A DNA stretch of 6,114 nucleotides from Cytophagales bacterium (lineage in GTDB: Bacteria; Bacteroidota; Bacteroidia; Cytophagales; Cyclobacteriaceae): NCBI GenBank assembly GCA_003541895.1, contig DPLR01000454.1, positions 1 to 6,114 of the forward strand. The letters run 5' to 3'. The number at the start of each line of letters is the position of its first letter. Position 1 is the stretch's first letter. The position numbers were made by a program, and so were the translations under genes. Of the stretch, positions 1-5,905 are shown one piece after another. The notes under the pieces were generated by a model. The model made no database searches. It was not told where the DNA came from and worked only from the letters and a program-made list of their open reading frames with translations.

Positions 1-138
1 CACGCTCGGGATTTTTTTATTGAAGTTTACTACTCTCCAACGTATAAAAAAATCTTGATGATAAATGCCTTTAGTGGCTTGATGGGGCTTGAGCCTTACT
101 TGGATACAATTTCTTTGAGCGACCTTAAGTTATTTTAA
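1..138 (+). CDS. C-terminal end of an unidentified protein (5' end outside the window)
   Basis: Frame 1 is open from the first base to a TAA at 136-138 and gives 45 residues, beginning HARDFFIEVYY and ending DTISLSDLKLF. The start lies to the left of the window. The tail has alternating hydrophobic and aromatic residues (FFIEVYY, then KKILMINAF), which suggests a beta-strand pair followed by a short helix. There is no membrane segment or catalytic motif. I do not recognise the family; the compact ending fits a small cytoplasmic Bacteroidota protein of unknown function, but that is only an impression. It converges with mfd and the last 9 bp of the two genes overlap. That the frame is coding is inferred from its being open across the whole stretch and from its protein-like composition. 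Confidence 0.6.
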   Translation, partial: HARDFFIEVYYSPTYKKILMINAFSGLMGLEPYLDTISLSDLKLF

Positions 139-149
139 AATTGGCTCAA
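115..149 (+). terminator. weak candidate stem-loop at the convergent gene ends
   Basis: TTGAGC (115-120) and GCTCAA (144-149) are perfect inverted arms of 6 bp separated by 23 bases, and the second arm is followed by GCTTTTCT on the plus strand. Both stop codons of the overlapping convergent genes lie in the loop. The loop is long for an intrinsic terminator and the U-run is short and interrupted, so this may be chance. It is listed because no better terminator is visible for the plus-strand gene. Confidence 0.2.
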
Positions 150-3100
150 GCTTTTCTAAGGCCGTTTGAACAGACTTAATATTGTCTATTGTTAATGTTA
201 GCTTTCCTGAAGTCTCTTTCATCCTACACGTTTTAGGATTCATTTGAATAAATGAGAGAATTTTACCGAACACCAAAGATTTAAAATACGCCTCATTTCC
301 AGAGACGAACTGAATTTTCATTTTCTCATTCTTCAAACTGACTTTTTCAAAACCAAGTTGTTCTCCAAGCCATCTTAAATGTACAGAATGGATTAGTTGG
401 TCCACCGATTCTGGCAGAGGCCCAAATCGATCTTTCAAAGAATTAACAAATTTTTCGAGCTGCTCTTCATTGGTGATATTATCCAGAGTGGAATACAGCT
501 GCAAACGTTCGGTTGTGTTGTTGACGTAGGTATCGGGAATCAGGATTTCTAAATCTGTTTCAATCACGCAATCAGGTACGATCAACTTCGATTTTTCAGC
601 AAGCTCTTCAGCAAAGATTTCTCTAAAGTCAGTTTCTTTCAATTCTTGAATGGCGTCATCCAAAATTTTGTGATAGGTATCAAAACCCAAGTCGGTGATA
701 AAACCACTTTGCTCTCCGCCTAATAAATTTCCTGCGCCACGAATATCAAGGTCGCGCATGGCTACTTTGAATCCATCTCCTAATTCTGAAAATTCTTCAA
801 GAGCGGCTAACCTTTTTCTAGAATCAGAAGGGAGCACCGAGGTTGGGGGTGTGAACAAATAGCAAAAAGCTTTTTTGTTTGAACGACCAACTCGCCCGCG
901 CATTTGGTGGAGATCACTTAGACCAAATAAATGGGCATTGTTAATTATAATCGTATTTGCGTTGGGAATATCTAACCCCGATTCAATAATATTGGTTGAA
1001 ACCAATACATCGTATTCGCCTTCAATAAATTTGATCATTACTTTTTCGAGTCGGTCGCCATCCATCTGGCCATGTGCAATTCCAATTCTGGAATCAGGAA
1101 CCAACTTAAAAATAGTATTGGCTAACTGTTCAATATCACTGATTCGGTTGTGGACAAAAAATACTTGCCCACCTCTTCGCAGTTCATAACTCACAGCATC
1201 GCGGATCTTCGCTTCATCAAAAGCGTGGAGTTCGGTTGTTACTGGTTGACGGTTAGGTGGAGGGGTAGAAATGATGCTCAAGTCGCGCGCGCCCATGAGC
1301 GAAAAATGTAATGTCCTTGGAATAGGTGTTGCCGTAAGAGTTAGAACATCTACGTTCAGTTTCAATTCCTTAAGTCGATCTTTTGTCTTTACTCCAAATT
1401 TCTGCTCTTCGTCAATGATGAGCAAGCCTAAATCTTTGAATACAACATCTTTGCTCACTACTCGATGTGTACCAATCAAAATATTTACTTTCCCTTCTTT
1501 AGTGTCTTCTAAAACTTGTTTTATTTCTTTATCGGATTTGAATCGAGAGATGTAATCTATTCGCAAAGGAAAATTCGCAAGACGTTCTGAAAAAGTTCTC
1601 GCGTGTTGCATGGCTAGAATTGTTGTCGGCACCAATACGGCCACTTGTTTCCCATCCGTTGTTGCTTTGAATGCCGCTCGAATAGCAACTTCCGTTTTTC
1701 CAAAGCCAACGTCACCACAAACTAGCCGATCCATTGGATGCGGCTTTTGCATGTCGCGCTTTACATCTTCAGTTGCCTTTGCCTGATCAGGAGTATCTTC
1801 GTAAATAAACGAAGTCTCAAGTTCGGCTTGCAGGAAGCTATCATTTGAATAGGCAAAACCAGGAGATTGTTTTCTCTTGGCGTAAAGGTTAATCAACTCT
1901 TTAGCAATGTCTTTAACCTTTTTCTTGGCTTTTGCTTTCTTGCTTTCCCATTCGCCAGAACCCAACTTGCTTATAGCGGGAGGACTTCCATCTTTTCCTG
2001 AGTACTTCGAAATTTTATGAAGAGAATGGATGCTTACATAGAGGAGATCGTCATCGCGAAAAACTAGCCGAATGGCTTCTTGCTCCTTGCCGTTGACATC
2101 CTTTTTCTCAAGCCCAGCAAATTTGCCAATGCCATAATCGATGTGCGTCACAAAATCACCGGGCTGCATCACTTGCAGCTCGCGAAGGGTAAGCGCTTTT
2201 GACTTTGAAAATTTTTCTTTGCTGCGATACCGATGATATCTTTCAAAAATCTGATGATCAGTGTAACAAACAATTTTCTGTTGATGATCGATGAACCCTT
2301 GTCGGAGGGAAAAATCCAGCGCTTGAAATTTTAGCTCGGGATGAATCTCTTCAAAAATTCCCTGCAACCGCTCCACTTGTTTGGGCTGCTCAGCCGCAAT
2401 AAAATTTGCAAAACCACTTTGCTGGTGATTCAACAAATCGGCTGCCAGCAATTCAAAATTTTTATTGAACGTTGGTTGAACGGCAGATTGAAACTCAACC
2501 TTTCTTTCTGTTTTGAAATAAAATCGATTGCCAAATTCTATTCGAGTATGTGTCTCGATGCGCTTGGCAAAATCATCTCCGCTGTCAAAAAGTTGAATCG
2601 GCTCAAGAACTATTTTTGTTTGACCACTTTCGCGAATAATTTTATCAAAATTTTCCGTGGCTTTTTCAAAACTCTTTTGAACAATCTCTTCTGTAAGCTT
2701 AAAATCTTTGATCCAGACTTTGGAGTTGGGAGAAATGAATTCAAAAAACGACTGGCGTTCTTCTTGCACCAATCGGGTTTGCACGTTGGGCATCAAACTT
2801 ACCTTATCGTACGACTGAACCGAAAGCTGAGAGCCAGGATCAAAACTCCGGATGCTGTCAACCTCATCGCCAAACAATTCGATGCGATAAGGCAGTTCAT
2901 TGGCAAAAGAAAATACATCGATAATTCCACCGCGCACCGCAAACTGGCCGGCTTCGTATACAAAATCCGTTTTTTCGAAATCGTAGGTGTGTAAAAACTC
3001 TTCGAGAAAATCACGATCGAGCTTTTCGCCTTTCATTACCAAGAAGGTGTTAGACGAGAGTGATTTCTTGTTGATCACTTTTTCGGAGAGCGCTTCAGGA

Positions 3101-3474
3101 TAGGTAACAATTATGTTTCCTTCGGGATGATTATTTATTCTATTTAACGTTTCTGCGCGCATCAGCACATTGGCATTTTCAATCTCAGTGTATTGATAAG
3201 GCCATTTGTAAGACATCGAGAAGAAAAGAATTTCACTTTTATCCAATAAATTTTGAAGGTCGTTTAAAAAGTATGAGGCCTCTTCTCGATCTTGAAGAAT
3301 GACAATATGATTTGATCGTGTGCTTTTACATACCGAAGCAAAAATCACAGCATCTAGACTTCCTCGAAGATTTTTGAGATGAATGACATTTGAGCCAGAC
3401 GCACGAATCCCCTCGGCCAGCGTCTGTATTAAACTGTCCGTGCGGTAAAGAGAAACAAAATCGTGCGCCTTCAA
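130..3474 (-). CDS. mfd: Mfd, transcription-repair coupling factor (ATP-dependent DNA translocase)
   Basis: Mfd binds RNA polymerase stalled at DNA lesions, uses ATP to push it off the template and recruits UvrA to start nucleotide excision repair in the cytoplasm. The 1114 residues match the family's usual size (E. coli 1148). Domains in order: a UvrB-like N-terminal module (about 1-330) with the GQFAVRGG signature at 176-183 and a degenerate Walker loop (LRGSLDA, 36-42) lacking the GKT, as is normal for Mfd; a linker; the CarD-like polymerase-interacting domain from about G439 (GDFVTHIDYGIGKF); then a RecG-like translocase with Walker A GDVGFGKT (587-594), DEEQ box (688-691), TATPIPRT (714-721), motif V (TNIIESGLDIPNA, 827-839) and motif VI QMRGRVGR (857-864). 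A TRG-like segment (RDLDIRGAGN, 907-916) and a C-terminal regulatory domain (about 965-1114) follow. All key residues are intact. The start at 3474 is TTG; there is no upstream in-frame ATG before a stop, and the next methionine is residue 87. The 3' end overlaps the convergent gene by 9 bp. Confidence 0.97.
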   Translation of the reverse strand: MKAHDFVSLYRTDSLIQTLAEGIRASGSNVIHLKNLRGSLDAVIFASVCKSTRSNHIVILQDREEASYFLNDLQNLLDKSEILFFSMSYKWPYQYTEIENANVLMRAETLNRINNHPEGNIIVTYPEALSEKVINKKSLSSNTFLVMKGEKLDRDFLEEFLHTYDFEKTDFVYEAGQFAVRGGIIDVFSFANELPYRIELFGDEVDSIRSFDPGSQLSVQSYDKVSLMPNVQTRLVQEERQSFFEFISPNSKVWIKDFKLTEEIVQKSFEKATENFDKIIRESGQTKIVLEPIQLFDSGDDFAKRIETHTRIEFGNRFYFKTERKVEFQSAVQPTFNKNFELLAADLLNHQQSGFANFIAAEQPKQVERLQGIFEEIHPELKFQALDFSLRQGFIDHQQKIVCYTDHQIFERYHRYRSKEKFSKSKALTLRELQVMQPGDFVTHIDYGIGKFAGLEKKDVNGKEQEAIRLVFRDDDLLYVSIHSLHKISKYSGKDGSPPAISKLGSGEWESKKAKAKKKVKDIAKELINLYAKRKQSPGFAYSNDSFLQAELETSFIYEDTPDQAKATEDVKRDMQKPHPMDRLVCGDVGFGKTEVAIRAAFKATTDGKQVAVLVPTTILAMQHARTFSERLANFPLRIDYISRFKSDKEIKQVLEDTKEGKVNILIGTHRVVSKDVVFKDLGLLIIDEEQKFGVKTKDRLKELKLNVDVLTLTATPIPRTLHFSLMGARDLSIISTPPPNRQPVTTELHAFDEAKIRDAVSYELRRGGQVFFVHNRISDIEQLANTIFKLVPDSRIGIAHGQMDGDRLEKVMIKFIEGEYDVLVSTNIIESGLDIPNANTIIINNAHLFGLSDLHQMRGRVGRSNKKAFCYLFTPPTSVLPSDSRKRLAALEEFSELGDGFKVAMRDLDIRGAGNLLGGEQSGFITDLGFDTYHKILDDAIQELKETDFREIFAEELAEKSKLIVPDCVIETDLEILIPDTYVNNTTERLQLYSTLDNITNEEQLEKFVNSLKDRFGPLPESVDQLIHSVHLRWLGEQLGFEKVSLKNEKMKIQFVSGNEAYFKSLVFGKILSFIQMNPKTCRMKETSGKLTLTIDNIKSVQTALEKLEPILK

Positions 3475-3493
3475 ATCACCAAAAAAAGAGCGG

Positions 3494-3523
3494 CAAATAT
3501 CATCAGGATTTAAGGATTTTCAA
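3494..3523 (-). promoter_or_regulatory. candidate Bacteroidota-type promoter for mfd
   Basis: Read on the minus strand, TTG (3523-3521) is followed after 19 bases by GATATTTG (3501-3494). The Bacteroidota housekeeping consensus is TTG, 17-23 bases, TAnnTTTG; the -7 box here differs only in its first base. Transcription would start near 3487, giving a leader of roughly 13 bases before the TTG start of mfd. It lies in the only intergenic gap upstream of the gene. AT-rich DNA gives such matches by chance, hence the modest confidence. Confidence 0.4.
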
Positions 3524-3585
3524 GAAGATGTTAACTGAAAAATTCTCTTTTTGATTTATTCCTCCAGAAGACAGAAATTTACACC

Positions 3586-3774
3586 ATGAGTAAAGTGCGT
3601 TTGTTGATATTGTTCATAAGCATGGCTTCACTTTTGTTTTTGGCTCTTGGCCTAATCAAACCTTGGATGATGTTGTGGTGGGAAGACGTGCAAAACCGCA
3701 GAAAAGTAATTAAAGTATATGGCACCGTTGCCATTACGTTCTATCTAATCTATTGGATACTTGGATTTATTTAA
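3586..3774 (+). CDS. small two-helix membrane protein of unknown function
   Basis: A 62-residue protein with two hydrophobic segments (about residues 5-26 and 44-61) joined by a Trp-rich, basic loop (PWMMLWW at 26-32, then QNRRKVIKVYG at 36-46). There is no cleavable signal peptide or cysteine. The basic loop suggests it lies in the cytoplasm with both ends outward, though the N-terminus also carries K3 and R5, so topology is uncertain. The ATG at 3586 has no clear Shine-Dalgarno sequence, which is normal for this phylum. The gene is divergent from mfd across 111 bp, and its last 8 bp overlap the end of the convergent methyltransferase gene. I do not recognise the family. The clean membrane hairpin, the position filling the gap between two real genes and the tight tail overlap support it being a true gene. 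Confidence 0.75.
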   Translation: MSKVRLLILFISMASLLFLALGLIKPWMMLWWEDVQNRRKVIKVYGTVAITFYLIYWILGFI

Positions 3775-4969
3775 TTCTTCTGGCAAGGGTGATATATATT
3801 TTTTCTTGACCCGAAAACGCAATTACAAATTGCTCGCCTCCATCTGAAATTTTTAGTTTTTTCTTCAACCTGTCAGAGCTCATCGGAAAGTTGCGCGTTA
3901 GCACATTCGCTTTCCTCGTGGACATCGACTTCACATCAAAATCTAGATTTTCAATTTCAAAAACTCTACCCGGAAAATTTGTAAGAAGATTATCTGAGGT
4001 GTATAGGTGCGTGTTGACGTGGATTTTACCAAGACCAAATTTTTTTCCAACCAATTTAAAAGCGCCCGATTTTAGAATGGAGGCATTTGGCTCGTACAAA
4101 TATTTTTGCGGTGCACGGAATTGTGAAGTTGAGTTTGCCTCTTCAGAAAATGTGAATTCAAATGGATGTTTAATGTCACCTTCAGCATCAAGGTTGTAAG
4201 TCTCAATTTGAGGTTCTTCCTTAAAATTCATTTCTAATAGAAATAACAATTCCTTGCACTCGTTGGCAACAGATATAACAAATACCTTTTTTACACCATC
4301 TAATTCCATCAACCCTTGAAGGATGTCAAGCAGAGGTGAGCATTTAATTAAGATGTGATTACTTCGATCGAATAAAATTGGAATAATAGATGTAATATCA
4401 GGCGAAGAATCGGATAACGAAAAAATCTTTTTTGCTTTTGAATCTCTTCTAGACGGATCTATAAATATTAAATCGTATTGAGCGGAATTTCTTTCTACAA
4501 AATCTTCCGCCATTTCGTTTTTATAGGAAATATTATGACGGCCAAGCAGAGAATGATTGTGTTCAGCAACCTTGATAAGCTCTTGATTGGGTTCAACAAA
4601 ATCTAAAGAGACGGCTATTTCTGAGATAAAAAAGCTATCAATTCCAAATCCCCCAGTTAGATCAGCCACTTTTATTCTGTCACCAATATTTTTCGCAATC
4701 AAAGCTTTCTTGAATTTAGCGGTGGCTTCTGATGAACTCTGTTCAAGATTTAGTGAGGGTGGGTAAACGATGCCTTTTGTTTGGTGAAACAAAGCAATTT
4801 TATGCGCAGCTTTTTTTCTTGCTGAAATCTGCTGTGCAACAAAACGTGCAGGTAGCCCCAAAATGTTTTTATGCTTTAGCAAAAGCTTTTTTTCATCGGC
4901 CTTTGAATTTTCAAAAATATACTCTTGAATTTCAGGGCTCGCCAATTGCCCAATGTGCTCTTCTATCAT
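3767..4969 (-). CDS. class I SAM-dependent methyltransferase with THUMP-like C-terminal domain (PG_1098 type)
   Basis: A 400-residue putative methyltransferase of unknown substrate; the THUMP-like domain points to RNA. An N-terminal helical region (about 1-95) precedes a Rossmann fold with SAM-binding motif I VADLTGGFGID (101-111), a likely acidic SAM-ribose residue in the following strand (VEPNQ) and a motif-IV position FIDPSRRD (D171, P172, S173, R174, R175). KCSPLLD (209-215) follows at the end of the fold. The segment from E293 (EPNASILKSGAF) through NTHLYTS resembles the ferredoxin-like domain of Porphyromonas PG_1098. The C-terminus (about 335-400, with RNFP at 359-362 and SDGG at 375-378) resembles the THUMP-like domain. 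These family matches come from memory of the motifs, not from a search. The ATG at 4969 is the only plausible start: no ATG, GTG or TTG lies between it and the upstream in-frame stop at 4994-4996. The gene is convergent with the small membrane protein (8-bp overlap) and divergent from the coiled-coil gene. Confidence 0.88.
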   Translation of the reverse strand: MIEEHIGQLASPEIQEYIFENSKADEKKLLLKHKNILGLPARFVAQQISARKKAAHKIALFHQTKGIVYPPSLNLEQSSSEATAKFKKALIAKNIGDRIKVADLTGGFGIDSFFISEIAVSLDFVEPNQELIKVAEHNHSLLGRHNISYKNEMAEDFVERNSAQYDLIFIDPSRRDSKAKKIFSLSDSSPDITSIIPILFDRSNHILIKCSPLLDILQGLMELDGVKKVFVISVANECKELLFLLEMNFKEEPQIETYNLDAEGDIKHPFEFTFSEEANSTSQFRAPQKYLYEPNASILKSGAFKLVGKKFGLGKIHVNTHLYTSDNLLTNFPGRVFEIENLDFDVKSMSTRKANVLTRNFPMSSDRLKKKLKISDGGEQFVIAFSGQEKIYITLARRIK

Positions 4970-4974
4970 AGGAG

Positions 4975-4982
4975 CAAATTTA
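4975..4982 (-). promoter_or_regulatory. TAnnTTTG -7 box immediately upstream of the methyltransferase gene
   Basis: The minus strand reads TAAATTTG from 4982 to 4975, an exact match to the Bacteroidota -7 consensus TAnnTTTG. If used, transcription would begin at about 4968, essentially at the ATG (4969), giving a leaderless or near-leaderless mRNA. No TTG lies 17-23 bases upstream; the nearest is 27 bases away, which weakens the call. Confidence 0.3.
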
Positions 4983-4992
4983 CTTTGCCTGA

Positions 4993-5009
4993 CTTAAATA
5001 CTTTTTAAG
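4993..5009. repeat. short AT-rich inverted repeat in the divergent intergenic region
   Basis: CTTAAA (4993-4998) and TTTAAG (5004-5009) form a perfect 6-bp inverted repeat around a 5-base centre. It sits between the divergent methyltransferase and coiled-coil genes, where an operator for a dimeric regulator could lie. Nothing else supports regulation, and such AT-rich dyads arise readily by chance. The 79-bp gap holds no other gene or RNA that I can see. Confidence 0.3.
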
Positions 5010-5048
5010 CAAAAAATAAAAGCGTTAATTTGAAGTGTAACTACAGCA

Positions 5049-5882
5049 ATGAAAAAGCAATATTGGTTTGTTTCTGTATTTGGCCTTTGGTGTTTGGCAA
5101 GTGCGTGGTGGTATCTTGCTGGCATAAAGGGAGTGAATACAGATCCATCGGCATTTAAGCCTGAAGCTTCGGTCGTATCCATTATTGAGATATTGATCAT
5201 GCTGATTGTGACCCTCCTGATCGGTTATGCCATTGCTTGGAGTGCGAGGGGCGATTTGCTTAGAAACCAAATTGAGATCAAAGCAAAATTGAAAAGTGAC
5301 AACTCATTGCTGCACCGAATAAATGCGGATGTCAAATCGCAACTTGAAAACGCACGGCATAAATCACAAAGAGAATTCAAAACCTACCAACAAAAATTGA
5401 ATTCAATTCTTGTGGAACGAGAGCAATTAAAAAAGCAAAATCAAGAACTAGATCGAGCAACATCAGCAATTAAACAAAATTTATTAGATGCCGAAGCTAA
5501 GCATATGCAACTCGAGAGCGAAGCTGGCACATTTCGTTATCGTATTCGCCAATTAGAATTTCAAAACAAAGAGCAGGAAGATGCCTACGCGAAACTAAAG
5601 CGCGAATTGGAAGATTTGCGAACGCAAAAAATGGAGAAAAAAATTTCAGATCATCCTTTTGTTAGGCTTATTGAATTGAACGAGAAGGATGACCTCACAA
5701 AAATAAAAGGCATTGGTCCGTTTATTGAAAAGCGTCTCAATATGATTGGTATTTACACCTTCAAGCAACTGAGTGAACTTACTCCAGACCTCGTTGATCG
5801 TGTGGGTGCTGCTATTGAATTTTTTCCGCACCGCATCATTAGAGATAATTGGGTAGGCCAAGCACAAAGCTTTTTAAAGTGA
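5049..5882 (+). CDS. membrane-anchored coiled-coil protein with C-terminal helix-hairpin-helix domain
   Basis: A 277-residue protein in three parts. Two hydrophobic helices (about 5-25 and 42-64) are joined by a short loop (KGVNTDPSAFKPEAS). The basic residues at K2, K3 and R67 favour both ends in the cytoplasm with the loop outside. Residues about 70-197 are a long charged coiled coil rich in Lys, Glu, Gln and Leu. The C-terminus (about 214-277) has a helix-hairpin-helix signature, DDLTKIKGIGPFIEKRL with the GIGP hairpin at 221-224, then YTFKQLSELTP and a conserved-looking ending EFFPHRIIRDNWVGQAQSF. Such domains (similar to COG3743 and the HhH tail on some ribosomal L21 homologues) bind DNA or RNA without sequence specificity or mediate protein contacts; no nuclease residues are evident. 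Its role is unknown; a link between membrane and nucleic acid is inference. The ATG at 5049 begins just before the first membrane helix. Its TGA abuts the stop of convergent radA. Confidence 0.85.
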   Translation: MKKQYWFVSVFGLWCLASAWWYLAGIKGVNTDPSAFKPEASVVSIIEILIMLIVTLLIGYAIAWSARGDLLRNQIEIKAKLKSDNSLLHRINADVKSQLENARHKSQREFKTYQQKLNSILVEREQLKKQNQELDRATSAIKQNLLDAEAKHMQLESEAGTFRYRIRQLEFQNKEQEDAYAKLKRELEDLRTQKMEKKISDHPFVRLIELNEKDDLTKIKGIGPFIEKRLNMIGIYTFKQLSELTPDLVDRVGAAIEFFPHRIIRDNWVGQAQSFLK

Positions 5883-5905
5883 TCAGCCAAACAACTCTTT
5901 AAAAA
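5871..5905. repeat. 9-bp inverted repeat spanning the convergent stops (possible shared terminator)
   Basis: TTTTTAAAG (5871-5879) and CTTTAAAAA (5897-5905) are perfect inverted arms around a 17-base loop that contains the back-to-back stop codons TGATCA (5880-5885). The arms lie inside the last codons of both genes. The stem is almost entirely A-T and no long U-run follows on either strand, so it is not a classic intrinsic terminator. Its symmetric position is its only support as a bidirectional transcription end. Confidence 0.3.

Noticed and set aside
2341..2994. A 217-codon plus-strand open frame inside mfd
   Set aside because: It lies wholly antisense to the conserved N-terminal half of Mfd, its translation has no recognisable motif or domain, and it has no promoter or neighbour of its own. 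It is a shadow of the mfd codon pattern. The same applies to the frames at 875-1189 and 1271-1555.
3517..3541. Inverted arms TTTTCA / TGAAAA around GTTAAC in the mfd upstream gap
   Set aside because: Six-base AT-rich arms with a 13-base spacer are expected by chance in this DNA, and the centre shows no further symmetry beyond the GTTAAC hexamer.
3546..3553. TCTTTTTG as a -7 box for the 62-residue membrane protein
   Set aside because: The second base is C instead of A, and no TTG lies in the expected upstream window, so it is too weak to list.
3786..3815. GGGT...ACCC as a terminator at the end of the methyltransferase gene
   Set aside because: Only four base pairs form around a long loop, and the flanking CAAG and CTTG are not nested with them, so no stable hairpin results.
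5025..5032. TTAATTTG as a -7 box for the coiled-coil gene
   Set aside because: It differs from TAnnTTTG at the invariant second base and has no TTG 17-23 bases upstream. TTACTTTG at 4980-4987 fails in the same way.
5025..5270. Minus-strand open frames (4994-5200 and 5025-5270) over the start of the coiled-coil gene
   Set aside because: They are antisense to the membrane segments of a convincing protein, and their sequences look random. The frame at 5646-5867 opposite the HhH domain is rejected for the same reason.
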